Assembly: GCA_005281725.1 (NCBI GenBank)
Contig: SSBO01000014.1
Coordinates: 1,897,292-1,961,291, forward strand
Direction of reading: 5' to 3'
DNA length: 64,000 nt
Source: Wuchereria bancrofti
Taxonomy: Eukaryota; Nematoda; Chromadorea; Rhabditida; Onchocercidae
In this document: positions 43,601 to 55,692 of the stretch, piece by piece
Position numbering within the stretch: the first letter of the stretch is position 1
Layout: each line of letters begins with the position of its first letter
The notes under the pieces: generated by a model
The model's database searches: none
What the model was told of the DNA's origin: nothing
What the model saw: only the letters and a program-made list of their open reading frames with translations
Position numbers and translations under genes: made by a program

Positions 43601-46600
43601 GCCGGACGTGCGCCACCACGATCGCCTCTGCAAACTCTCGCAACTCGAGCGTAGATCTGCAAACGGAAAGTTGATTAATAATCATCGGTGGGATCGATTA
43701 AGTGGGACAAGTAAGTACGCTTTTTTAAAATGCATCAATGATATCTTAAATTGTTTAATAAAATTAGCAATAGAACCAAATAGTTGAAATGGTGAATTGA
43801 AATCTTTTCTTCTTGTTTTTGCTTCTTTTTTACTGCATATTGGTTCATTTTTTGAAACATTTTAAAAATTTCATTAGAAAGTACTAAAAATATTATTATG
43901 ATCACTACGAAAGCAATGATCTGATACCTGTCGATCACCATCACCCACTTCAGCAGCCCATTCGCGATACCAGAAATAAACATGGTCGCCGTAAACAAAT
44001 GATGCCACGAAATTTGGTGCTGCAATAACAAGTAAGCAAATAAACAATAAACCGATCGACAAATGAAAAATGAAGTAAGGAGTGGATGAGAAATTTCAAT
44101 GCTTTCTTTAATTTAATACATTCAATCGTTGACGCAATGTGCATCTCAAATTATTTCATCTTGTTGTTTAACAGTTTAGAATAGCTGAACCATCGATAAA
44201 ACGAGAACTGTTTTCCGTTGTGCGGAACGCACATTACAATACTATTCGGGCTTAATGCGGTGGATGATTTGCGTTGATTGGAATGAAAAGAATTGATTGC
44301 GACCGATTTCAATTATCAGTTTCATCCTAACAGACATAATTTATCCTAACAGAGATAATTAATTATTCTGTTGCTTGTTTCTTAATTAGAATATAACCTC
44401 AATCGTTAAATCAATGTATTTCTTGTTAATTTGATTAATTCAGAAATTGATTAATTAATGATTCCTGGTAACGTTACTCATACATTTTACAATGAATACT
44501 ACAGCACATTTTATAATATTCATCCACTGAATAGAAAGGAATAGAACGTTCTTCAAAATGCACTTAATGTGATGGATGATTTGAGTTGATTGGGATGAAA
44601 AGCATTTTGTAAAATGAGGTCAACAAGGTCATTATTAATTTCAAAAGATATCTCTTCTTAATATAGAAACGTTCGTTTACCAGGAATCATAAGCTTGGGA
44701 AATGCTCTTCGAAAGAAAAGCGTGGATAGTCGGATTTTTTTAATTTTACTTTTTTAAATTGAAAACAAGAAATCATTCGATTCTTCCTTGGCAGATTTGC
44801 ATAACAGCAGAATGTATCATAATCCTATCTAAAGTTTTTGGCCAATCCTTTACTTTCTTCCTCATTTTGTCAAGTCACTCTAATAAATATTTTTCCTGAT
44901 CTTTCGTGAAAAAATTAATAAAAGTCATTCTTTAGTGAAATGTAAGAATGAGAGCATGGCAGGAACTTAATTTCGTAGGAATGAATTAGCTGTGGAATGA
45001 GTAAGAATGTCCAGGCCATAAATGCTATCGGAGAGAATTGTCCAGGCCATAAATACTATCGGAGAGAATTGTCCAGGCCATAAATGCTATCGGAGAGAAT
45101 TGTCCAGGCCATAAATACTATCGGAGAGAATTGTCCAGACTATAGATTCTATTGGTACAACTTCTGTCTCATGTCACATCATATGGAATAATTTCACAAA
45201 GAAGTGCTCAAGAAATGAAATCAATGTTATTTTAGATCAAGCACCGAGGCATTGCAAACTGTCATAAAGCATTGATAATTAACAAATAGTTTGATTTTTG
45301 AAATTATCCTAAGTCTTTTCTGAGAGTCTACAAGGAAAATTGTGAGAACGAAAATTTCATTTTATTTTGAATGTTCGAAATTTAAAAAAAATCTTTGATA
45401 TTTCACTCGAAATTATATGCTCCCTTAAAGCTTTAGATCAGAAAGAGATCGAACTATTCAGAATATTTGGACAATCCGTTGAATAACAATGAACGATGAG
45501 GTCACCGGCAAGTAGATGGGGTCACCGGCAAGTAATTTTAATCTTATCTACCTTATTGCCTACAGCACCTCTTGAAAGCATTGTAGGATGAATAGTTGTT
45601 GAATCTCTTCAATTACTAAACTACTTAAGGACCAGAGAGACTCATGTCGGAATATTCAGAACACCTTGTCGCAGACGATTGAGAGGTCACGAATTGTCCC
45701 ATACTCATTTGTGGAATGTGTCTCGTTAAAAATTCACAAGAATGGCCTAGCTCTTCTTTTCCACTTTCAATCAATCGAGAAATTTCATTATGGCATACTT
45801 ACAGTCGAGTACTTTAAGGTCATCTCGTTGTGTCCTTAATCCTTCGTCATCCGATAATCTTTTCCTGTAAATAAGTGGATCATTGCCGGCAAAATCTGAT
45901 ACTGTTCCAGTATAAATTTCATTGGCATCGGGAATGTAAACCGCGGTAGAATTATGTTTTGGATCGTACGGTGCAATCGCCTGAAAGTAATGAACTGACT
46001 TTCAAAGTAATATCAAATATTTGAAGAAAGTTGAAGACATGGAAAAATTATACAGTAAAAAAGTTCAAAGTTTAGTTAATAAAGTTTGTAAAATTTGAAA
46101 GGAAATAAATTACATAGAAATTTACCTGCCCATCGAATTGACGTCTCTGTTGCAGCATGCGATCATCGTCCGAATAAGCGTACTCGCGACATTTGGGCGA
46201 ATATGCGTGTGTACCACAAATAAGACTGCGTCCATTGGATTGTCGCACCATAACTCGAATGTAGTTATGACATTCGAGCTGAAAATAAGAAAATACAACA
46301 TGTGACATCTTTGCTTCATTTCGGGTAGGGAATATTGATCAATGCAGTTCCCAATTAAATAACGTTACCCGGCTTTTGCCCTTCATAAGGCAATCCTCGA
46401 TCGTTTGCCCCGGCGGTAGCCATTCTAACACCTGTAAATTGTACAAATAAGAAGTGATGGGAAGAGAATTTCCTTTCAACTATGATGCTAAAAGATACAA
46501 AGCATAGGTTCACATATTGTTTATTTTGCACCTCGCACCTCGCACCTCGTACCTTACACCTCGCACCTAACATTAGCACTTTTTTTCCTGCTACCGATGC

Positions 46601-49600
46601 CAAGGACCACAGGAAATACTTTTATTAGGCTGTCTTTTCCATCAGGTGCGAGCTGCTAACACTAGAATAAAATATTAAAATTCTCTGAGCGTAAGTTCTC
46701 TGAGTTCTCGAAAATCTCGCGAGTTCAATTTTCCTTGAAATTTATTTTCAACATGCTTTTACAATATAACTCAAAGTGAAGTACTACGAGGGCTCTATTA
46801 TGAGGTTCTGAAGAAACTAATCGGTCTACTGATCAAAAATTAAGGAATGCCAGAGACAAGAAGCATGATACTTTTCTAGTGCTCATTTTAAAATAGTTGT
46901 TTGATTCTCTCTTCCAGAGCAATTTTTAGCACTGATGAAAGATTTCATAAGCCTGCTGAGTATGAGCTCAACTTTACAAATTTATTTGAATATGATTTTA
47001 AATTCAAAAAAATAAATTTAAAAAAAGTAACTCACATGTAATACTTGCAGATTAGCCATTGATAAATTATAAACTCTGTCCCTGCAAAAGTATAGATTTA
47101 AAGAAATTTTATTAATTTCATTTTTACCACCACTATGGTATGCTAATGGCCATTCAGAAAATTTTGTGGAGGAAATGAACCATGCTATCACTTGCATTAA
47201 TTCTACTTGCTAATTATTGGCGAGGAAATTATAATTTTTAAATTTTACTTTAAAAACAGATGAAAAAATTCCTGGAGCATTAAATTCCATAAATTTCCAT
47301 ATTTATTTATTCAATCTGCCATCAAAAACTCTTCCTTTGTATTACCGATCGATAATTATTGTGGATGTGAAAATTTACCACCGATTTTTTTAAAATATGT
47401 CGCAACAGATTTCTTCATCATTGCAAAATGTCCACGTTGTCATCCCACCTTCGGTGCGACCTTCAGGATCTGTCACATTTCACACTTTTCAACAATTCCT
47501 ATACCTTTTTTTCGCCTCATTATCTTTGGTAAAAGTGCGAATATGAACGCACAAGTAGTCAACGTGTTCGGAACTCGTAAGTGATGTCATCAATAGGTCA
47601 GAGCGTAAATATTATCACTACTGATACTGCCAGCCTTGTTCTTTCTTCCAGTCGTTACCACTTATCAACATTATTTCTCTATTTGCATACATACTATTAT
47701 TATCATTGTCATCATAAAAAGTCATTATAAAAAGATACATGTGGGACAAACAGTTGTCAACAAGGCCAAGTCATTTAGGATCAAAGGTCAAAAATTGTTA
47801 TTGCTTCTCCTAGTTTTCACACTGAAGAATTACTGTGTTAGCACTGCAGAAACAGGCAAAACAATAACTTATCATAAAAATTGGATGAAGGGGAAAAGAA
47901 CGATTGGTCTGATCTGATCAAAGAAATCAATAATCATTCATTAGCTAAAACATTACCTTTCCTTACTGTTTTAATTTTGGAATAATTGATTTGTGGATGA
48001 TATCTGTTCAGTCCTGGTACTATTTACTCATAAGTATTAATTTGACTGCTACATTCAAAATGATCCAATTAGAAAGTAATCACAATGCTTCTACTATGAC
48101 AGTCTCTGATCAGTCCTCTTTCTAGTTAATCCCAGTAGAATGTTTTAATTTTGTATTTTAACTATTGCTGATTTGTTTGAGTGCAATAATTGAATGTTAT
48201 GGTTAATTGTGATCTATTGGAATATCTCGGAATATAACTCACTCAAGCATATTACTCATTAAATCAAAATTGGTATGAATTTATAAATGATATTTTAAGC
48301 CGTTGTTCATTATAAAATTTGATGAATTCATTGCTGTCAAAGTACTGTGCAGATGTCCTCCTTGTCATTACTGCTTTCCAAATTTCATTTCACTTTGTCA
48401 CAACGGCGCATTTCAATGGTACCCTCTCTCGTTAAACATCCAATCACATTTATTACTTACTTCACTAGTAAAATAATATAGTAAAATAATAATAATAATG
48501 AATAACAAATAATAATTAATAAATAATAATACAATGATAACAACACTGTTCTAACTAAATAACACAGCCTTGGTGCTCTGCTGACCTTCACAAACGGACA
48601 GTTGAGCGCAATCGGTAAAGCTATCTGATGATGGAATAAGAAACAATAAATTTTATAGCTATTTTATTCTCTCCTACATACATATATTGTCCTTATTGAA
48701 AATTTGATTGTGTAATTTTGTTTTGCCAGTTTATCTCAAAATTTTGATGATGTCATTTAAGAAAGTCAAACTTCTAAATTTCCACGCTGACCTTGGCATG
48801 CACTAAGTTCACTATGCACCTTGACCCCATCTAAACTTCTATTCCATCCTTTTATGATTTCATTTCACATTTCCTCCCGCTACCTGCTCATAAAGCACTG
48901 TTAGTAAAGAAGGAAGTTAGAAATAATTTTAAAGTTGAAAAAATTCGATAATTTCTTTTTTTTTTGATTAGCTGGAAATGTTTGGAGAGGAAAATGAAAA
49001 ATTCCGGGTATCTTTCCGGAATCCTCATTTCCTTGAGAACGGATGACCTCTTCCTTTATCAACAAATTATAAATTACTGCACAATTTATTCACTAGTAAA
49101 TAGCAATTATATATATACGAAGAAAGAAAGCGGAAAATTACCTGCTGTTATTCTAGTGTTTTACTATAAGCGCAAAAGGTATGACTTGTTTGGATGCAAT
49201 AAGACTGATAAAAAGATCAGAGAGAGGAAAGTAAGAGTTGCTACTACCAACGTACTTCACGTACGTAATTCGTCACCTCACGTAAGGCTTCCAATCGACA
49301 CTCCTATGTATCGTCCCGTTGCTACCTCACTACAAGTGCAATGCGTCTTCTCAGACACTCCGATTAAGCTAATGTTAATTTATTAAATACCGCGAACTCA
49401 TTGTTAAGCAGATATCGATTTCTAGGATATGCGCAGATGTCGTATCATCCAGCTAGTTGGAGGCGGGTTAAGTTCTTTGTTTGTTTACTAACTTTTTGTA
49501 TTAGCAGTGCCAAAGTTATAATTAAAGAATGTTTTGAAATGGTGGATTGTAAATTTAATGGAAGAGACAAAGGAAACTTGAAAGTTCATCCGGAATTGGT

Positions 49601-50912
49601 TGTGTTCAGGAAATAATAAATCACTGATATTGATAAGGTTTTGATCTTAGAAGGATCATACGCACATATGTACATATATTAACTTATAGCACAATAAATT
49701 TGAAGGTTTCCGAATACAGAAATGTGCTTCCTGAACAGGAAAACGGATGGCTCATTTCAGGAAAGGATTTAAGTGTTTTGGACGCATATAGCAGAGGTGG
49801 TGGTGTATTTAAGATGTTTGAAGAAAGATAAAATAGCTAAGCTAAAGTGCAAGACTTTTTCTTTTTAAATGGTAGCAAAGAAGGTTGTGAAGTGCAGTAC
49901 TGCCTTGTTCAAAGGCACCTCAATCTTCAAAACTTTACTCTCTTAGACTGTCCTGATGACCTGTCACCAAAGGTCAAAGACTTTAGCAAAATTCGAAGAG
50001 TGAAAGATGCGAAAATTCCGATTCATAGCGCAAAGTGTGCTCCCTGTCTACAATAAATGCTTAACTTACTTGCAGAGTATTTCGAAAGTAAATCCTATGA
50101 GCAAATAAGGGTATAAGCCAATTCCCTCTCAGCCAAAATTGTCGCTTACGATCATGCGAGACCGTAACTGACTGCCAGCTCTCATTCAATTTTCTCACTT
50201 GAACATGAAACCGTTTCCGGTTCGAAAATATTTTAGTAAAAGAGAGAAGACAGAAGAGATATACTAATGGATAATACTGTTGGAAGAACTTCAGCAAGAC
50301 CTAATTGCTCATTATTTACATTCCCTTAATAGATCTAAATTCATCACGCATCAAAGGGATTGCTAGGCCTAACGTGTACCTATGCTAATATCCATAACGA
50401 AACGTAAGGTTAATTTTAAAAGTAGAGAATTTAACTGAAAGAACGTTTTAGCGAAATTATGTACAATTTTCAGAATACCAAGTGTATTTTTGGGTTACGT
50501 CTGTTTGCATACTAAAACTAATTCCTAAATCTCATCTCTTTGTTTCCTTTTTCTTCTTTAGTAAATAATTTTTATCAGATATCATTTTACCCAAAAGTAT
50601 GTAAGAAATGGTACTTCCCAAGAAGAGACATTATACTGAAATGTTTAACACTGATAATTGAGGAGTGATGGCATTTGGGGGGTGAAAGGTTACATCAAAA
50701 TGTAACACAGAGGTGCAGTAATCAGACGGTTGAAAATGATTTCGTTATTTTATGACGGGTAGATAGATATACTGAAGGTAAGACTTACCTTGCACCAACA
50801 AGGAGCGAATCGCCATCTGCTTCCAACAGTTTGAAATAGTTCGAATCATTTCCTGTTATTGGCTCCGATGTTGACAATCCGTTATGACCAGTAAATCGTC
50901 TTCCGGAAAGTG
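40666..50912 (-). CDS. Class-1 transmembrane semaphorin (5' end missing)
   Basis: Exons in transcript order: 50912-50789, 47081-47036, 46431-46369, 46278-46126, 45980-45803, 44019-43928, 43656-43518, 43046-42823, 42677-42522, 41972-41802, 41652-41415, 41263-41069, 40937-40666 (TAA); 682 residues with matching phases. The sema beta-propeller starts near FTGHNG and [16 protein letters not shown]. It carries [69 protein letters not shown] and [17 protein letters not shown] domain follows ([22 protein letters not shown]), then one TM helix ([21 protein letters not shown]) and a tail of about 110 residues ending [16 protein letters not shown]. Sema-PSI-TM without an Ig domain is the class-1 layout (C. 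elegans SMP-1/SMP-2). Such proteins sit at the cell surface and signal through plexin in cell and axon guidance. I cannot tell which paralogue this is. Signal peptide and first residues are missing. Confidence 0.92.
44251..44606. repeat. Pair of 44-bp direct repeats, about 310 bp apart
   Basis: 44251-44294 and 44563-44606 agree at 39 of 44 positions (both share TGGATGATTTG-GTTGATTGG-ATGAAAAG). Both lie in one semaphorin intron. Confidence 0.75.
45009..45155. repeat. 31-bp tandem repeat in alternating (dimeric) form
   Basis: Four copies start at 45009, 45040, 45071 and 45102, with a fifth decayed copy after 45133. Copies 1 and 3 read AAATGCTATC, copies 2 and 4 read AAATACTATC. The array is therefore a duplicated 62-bp dimer rather than simple monomer slippage. 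Confidence 0.92.
46432..47035 (-). other. Semaphorin intron with 7-bp minisatellite
   Basis: Between semaphorin exons 47081-47036 and 46431-46369. GCACCTC-type heptamers repeat about six times at 46528-46568. Otherwise there is nothing to report. Confidence 0.6.
46528..46568. repeat. 7-bp GCACCTC minisatellite
   Basis: Three exact GCACCTC units are followed by GTACCTT, ACACCTC and GCACCTA variants. The opposite-strand frame across it ([12 protein letters not shown]) is repeat-derived. Confidence 0.85.
47082..50788 (-). other. 3.7-kb semaphorin intron, possibly with a nested locus
   Basis: It lies between semaphorin exons 50912-50789 and 47081-47036, which join in phase through an AGG codon (GAR-DRVYNL). 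Plus-strand frames at about 47636-47917 and 48964-49386 look like chance. Frames at 49437-50055 look more protein-like and are listed separately. Short AAT tracts occur near 48475-48535. Confidence 0.6.
49437..50055 (+). CDS. Possible nested small secreted protein locus (three open segments)
   Basis: Segment 1 has an ATG at about 49437 and reads to a TAA near 49616. It begins with a basic stretch and a hydrophobic core ([17 protein letters not shown]) typical of a signal peptide, then a short Cys-containing stretch. Segment 2 (about 49650-49830) is open without ATG, ending [20 protein letters not shown]. Segment 3 (about 49847-50055) carries six cysteines and ends KCAPCLQ before TAA. All lie on the strand opposite the semaphorin and are GC-richer than the intron around them. 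I could not define splice borders that join them in one frame. The family is unknown. Chance frames remain quite possible. Confidence 0.22.
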
Positions 50913-53086
50913 CTGAAAATATTCAACACTTTTTTACTTTTTATTATAATGAAATTATTTCACACTGCTTTTCTGTAAAATATTGACTGTATTGGAGTTG
51001 TCAGAGAAAAAAGATTTAACTAAAAACGATTTATTTTCCAGGGTAAAAATTCGTCACATTTCACCTTTTAATGCATCGATGCTTTCATTGATCGCATTTT
51101 AGCATTTAAATTATTCACATGCATGCATGCATGCATGCATCAAGTATGTTCTGTTTCCGTTGCATCTAATCAGTAATGCACAAAATTTAAATAAACCATT
51201 CAAAGTTTTAAAATTGGCATGCTTTCATTCCTCTAACAACTACTGCCGAGTAATTTTATTAATTTGTTAATCATATGTTAACAAATTACGTGAAATTAAG
51301 ATTGCGCGAAAACTGTGAAAATATGAAGGTGCTCTATCATCAAATATTTATCGACACTACACTTTCATGTTTCCTATTCCAAATATTACGTGAGTTCTTA
51401 CGCTGCTTGCATATGTATCCTCATGCATGAACGTACGTATCAATTTTACGTGACGTTGTACACGCTCTGCACAGATAAGTAATGCAAGAAATGATGCACT
51501 GGAAATCTTCAAAATGTTTGAAAATTATCATCGCAGTACTTTCCATAAAAGTTATGGATAAGGGATGAAGTATACAAGGATGAACGAATAGGAGAGGAAC
51601 TACACGTGTGACTCACTCAGGACACGTTTCGATACGCCTCTGACGTATTTTTGTTGGTGTAAACAGTGGAAGGTCTGAATGTGATAGTTGTAATATTTCC
51701 GAAAGAGTGTAAGAAATGATGAACTCTTCAACATTTTCCAGAAGAAAACAATTTTTAGTTGAATAAGTTAATGAAGTCATCACGTAACTCCGAGAAAAAA
51801 TAAATGAGAGAAGTTGGAAAGTATGTAAATGTGAAAAGAAATTAAATCAGATGAAAAAATGGTGGATTTAAAAAAAAAAAATGTTGGAAATAATTTGGAC
51901 AAAAGGAAAGCGAAAATTTTATTTGAGATAATCCGTAGCAATTCATTCACAAAAGTGCAATGTTGTTGACATGCTATGCTGTAGGTAGTAGATACGAAGC
52001 GAACTGCATTAGCATCTCAAAATTAAATCTTCAAATAACGATAATTGATACCACTGATGAAATTCAGTAGGAAAGTTATTCTGAAACACTGACACAGATT
52101 TTAAAATTAATTTGACTCTTTTTTTTTTCGATTTAGGAAATTTCAGCTATTTTTACAATCTGATCTTTGTTCTTTTCGTTCTTGTGTTTTGAATGACTGT
52201 TATCATTTTCAACTGTCCAAATGTCCCCTTCTCTCATTCCTGTCGTGTCCATATCTCGTCATCATCAATATTAAATAGATATATTTCGAAAATAGTTGGT
52301 CATAAAAACTTTTCAGGAAAAATTGTGGTAAAGTAGTAGCAGTTGTTGCGCAATTTCGAATTTTTGATTGTCCTTTGACCATATTTCGTGTTCAGAGCAT
52401 TGTAACCCATCCATCCTTTTTTTCCATCACTTCACTGGTCGGTGACATCGGTGACATCGGTGACGTGTTAAAACAAGGGGAAATTTCCTTCCAGTTAACA
52501 TAACATAGTCACGCGTTTAAGGACTAACACTGGACAACCTTTTGCTTTCATCTTACTGAAGAAAGTAATGAAGCAACAGCTCTACACAGTTCTGGTGACA
52601 TTAACCATCAGAAATGAAGTTGACAGTTCAACATGTCAACTGTCAGACAAGTTTTCATGGGATGATGCATCAGTGGAAGTTTGATTTATAGCATGTCTTC
52701 TCATAATTTTAGCGATGGTCAAAAAGAAAAAGTTGCGAACACTTTGGAGAGAGTTCATTATTTATCAATCCCTAGCAATTAATGAGTGACCTTTCCGACA
52801 TGTAATATGATTCAACGATGACAATCTTACGATATCACACAGATAGATATATGTTATCGCGTCCAAAGATCTATAAATTTTGATGTGCGATGCGAGACTA
52901 AAGAATTTTGAAGTTTCTCACTTTTCGCTTAATTATTTTCTTATTTGTTTATTGCATGTTGACATATCTTATTTGCCCACTTTCTTATTTGTCCATTAAT
53001 TGCTTATTTACTCATTTGCTTTCTCTCTGACTCACTTTCTTTACTCTTTAATCTGTCAATTTGTTGCTCAAACATAACAGTTTGTT
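50913..53086. other. 5' flank or first intron of the semaphorin gene
   Basis: The first recognised semaphorin exon (50912-50789) needs one base from a preceding exon, so coding sequence must lie upstream. This stretch shows no such exon. It contains a (TGCA)n run at 51117-51141 and a GGTGACATC short repeat at 52440-52466. Confidence 0.5.
51117..51141. repeat. (ATGC)n microsatellite
   Basis: About six CATG/ATGC units, self-complementary throughout. Confidence 0.85.
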
Positions 53087-53089
53087 TCA

Positions 53090-53164
53090 CGAAAATATAT
53101 GAAATCTGAATTTGCAGTAGGACGGAGCAAGGAGCAAAATTAGCTGCAAACAAAGTCGCTCGAT
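53090..53164 (-). CDS. Candidate signal-peptide exon for the semaphorin (weak)
   Basis: On the minus strand an ATG near 53164 starts MIERLCLQLILLLAPSYCKF, with a polar n-region, a leucine-rich core and a plausible cleavage site after Cys or Tyr. It would suit the missing N-terminus of the semaphorin 2.2 kb downstream. The only nearby donor (GTGAAAC) leaves phase 2, whereas the next known exon needs phase 1, so another small exon would be required. Neighbouring sequence to 53340 is unusually GC-rich. This is a suggestion, not a model. Confidence 0.2.
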
Positions 53165-54323
53165 CATTCGACCATTATCATTCCTCTTCCTTGGCCCAAC
53201 GGAGGAATGATCCCTCGAGAGAGCACTGAGAGAGAATTTATCTCTTTCCTGGTTTTTCGCTTGGCCACGGAAGCAGACCCAAGCTCGCTGGCTCAGCAAT
53301 TATCTGTTTTCTGATAGCTGTCGAATAGCCAAGCAGTAGAGAGCCTTGCGAAGCCTAGCTTTTGTCCGAGATGTTTGGATGATAGGAAACAAATTAGCGA
53401 GAATTATGATGCTAAGTCTGCAGTGCAGTATAGCTGACGTCTACTGACGAAAGTTGAAAGGTCAAAATTACAAGTACCAATAAAATGTTGAAGGAATGTA
53501 AATTCACCGGTTCTCAGCTTGACTGACACATGCCACAATTTTGCAATTATTTTCTACTAAACAGGATGAGCCGGAAAATCCCGAGAGACAAATATTAACT
53601 TCTGAAGATGTGAAGGTCTTTTAGGACTTTTTAAACATTCCTTTAGCTTTGTTAAAATTTGGTTTGCAACGGAATTGAAATATTTTTACGATAAGAATAT
53701 ATTTTTAAATATTACAGAATTCAGAACAGTCAGATAAAGGCTAAATAAATCAATAGAAAACAGAAAGGAACATTTCATCGCTTGGAAGCATTTTTTCGCC
53801 CGAATAAATTAACATAATAAAATCCGTACATTTTAATATCAATCGTCGGACGGTCAATGACTGCAAAATTTCTTTCCGTTTTGTTTCTTCTCTAATAAAA
53901 TGGGCAAATCGAACATATCTTATAATTAAATGAAGAATGAACATTTGTATTTAGATAATGACAATATTTAATGACTAGCTTGTTTCAGTTCCTTAAAATT
54001 TTTTCGACCAATCAATTCTCATAATTCTTTAAATTAACTTTGTGCATTCACTTCAGATTTGTTGATTACTTTTCCACCTAAAATCTGATAAACGGCTGAT
54101 ACTAATAAATTATAGGAAATTTCCAAAAAATTGAATCGCATCGCTCTGTCATCTTTCACTGTCCACTACCCCCCATAAAGGACAATGTACGGAAGTGCTT
54201 CCCTGTGGTCATTATTAGTGCATATACAATCCCTAACAAAAGTGTTTTGTGTTTGAGTGACCACAGGTCACACACTCTCTCATCAATGGTAAACATTCAT
54301 TTGGATTGGCTTCAACAGAATAT

Positions 54324-54336
54324 ATACACATACACC

Positions 54337-54375
<39 letters not shown>

Positions 54376-54378
54376 ACA
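54324..54378. repeat. (CA)n microsatellite
   Basis: A run of about 25 CA/TA dinucleotides, interrupted by CCCA and TA steps. Confidence 0.9.
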
Positions 54379-55671
54379 GCAATTGCTGCTGATTACTGAC
54401 ATTGAGGGTTACAAGCTGAATATTGAATAAAAAATTGATTTCAATGCCAAATGAAATTGGATTTTGAGATTTTGAACATTAGAAATTAAAATAGTTCGTT
54501 TCACAACATTTGTTTCATAAAAAGCAGATATGTACGCCCTATAAAGTGTAACTTCTCTCATTTACTTTGACATATTTCAGGAGTTGAAATCGGAATTTCG
54601 AAAGTTTTCTGAAATGCTTAATCCAGTAATATCGAAAAAAGCCTCTTTCCAATACAAAATTAAAAACTGAAAATATCGAGCAGTAAAGCCATTTTAATAA
54701 AACTACGATGGATTTAATTTCTGTTTTAGAGTTCCTACGACAAATCGATGGAAGAAATTACTTCCTAAAGAATGAATTATATTTTCACATGTGTTCTCCA
54801 TTTGCTTTTTGCATTTTCTAAATTACAACAGAAAAGAAAAAACATCCCAATTATTCTTTTTTTAAAGTCATAAAACTTATGGTTGGGAATTCGGGAAATT
54901 CTCACTACATAAATTCAATTTTCCCACATTTTCTCTGAGCAACCAGGATTCATCGTAAATGAATTTCTGATCGGTCAAAAAATGTTTCCTGAAATATACA
55001 GGTAAAAAGAATATTTATTAATCCAAAATAAGCTATTATCATCTGGCTATTATGCAAAAAAGAATCGAACTTTGCTCATGAAATACTTAGTTCTTTCATT
55101 TAAATTATGCAAAAACCTCTTTCTTTTAATTCTGCTAAAGCTTTAGAAAACCATTTGAAACAGTAAAATTGAAATTGCATTCAGTTTCGCAGCAGACATG
55201 CAAGCATATCTGGATGGATAGATGCAAAATGACCGAATCAAGAATAAAAGGAACAAATGCGCCCATCGAAATGTGAGGAGCAACTTTTGTCACTTATTGG
55301 TGATTTAAATGAAATAATTCTTTTAATTCACTTAAAGCAATCTAAAAATTCATTCCACGACTCTTCTGTCAACCGTCTAATTTTGTAGGATCAGTGGATT
55401 TCATTCCTGGATTTAATTTCTAAGGCAAATTTAGAACTTTTTTGCGCCCATCTTTGAGGTCAATGAATTGATCTTTTGTGATTCATTCTTCAATCGGTTT
55501 CAGTCGTGGTTTAAGCAACGGAAATGAATAAAGCGGGAAAGAAGTGGAACAGACAGTGAACTTGACATGACTAATAGATATAAAGACGGAATGTATGTGA
55601 CAATTAAATGATAAAAATAATCATTAACCAATGAATTAATCCATCTAATGGGCGATCAACCAATCAATCAG

Positions 55672-55692
55672 TCGATCGATCGATCGATCGAC
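55672..55692. repeat. (CGAT)n microsatellite
   Basis: About five CGAT units (TCGATCGATCGATCGATCGA), a self-complementary tract. Confidence 0.85.

Larger units (their letters stand above)
44020..45802 (-). other. 1.8-kb semaphorin intron with internal repeats
   Basis: Between semaphorin exons 45980-45803 and 44019-43928. It contains a 31-bp tandem repeat (45009-45155), a diverged direct repeat (44251-44294 and 44563-44606) and a short GGTCACCGGCAAGTA direct duplication near 45500-45535. No coding sequence is recognised. Confidence 0.65.

Noticed and set aside
48964..49386. 140-codon plus-strand frame inside a semaphorin intron
   Set aside because: It starts with a non-ATG codon and has no domain, cysteine pattern or signal peptide; treated as chance.
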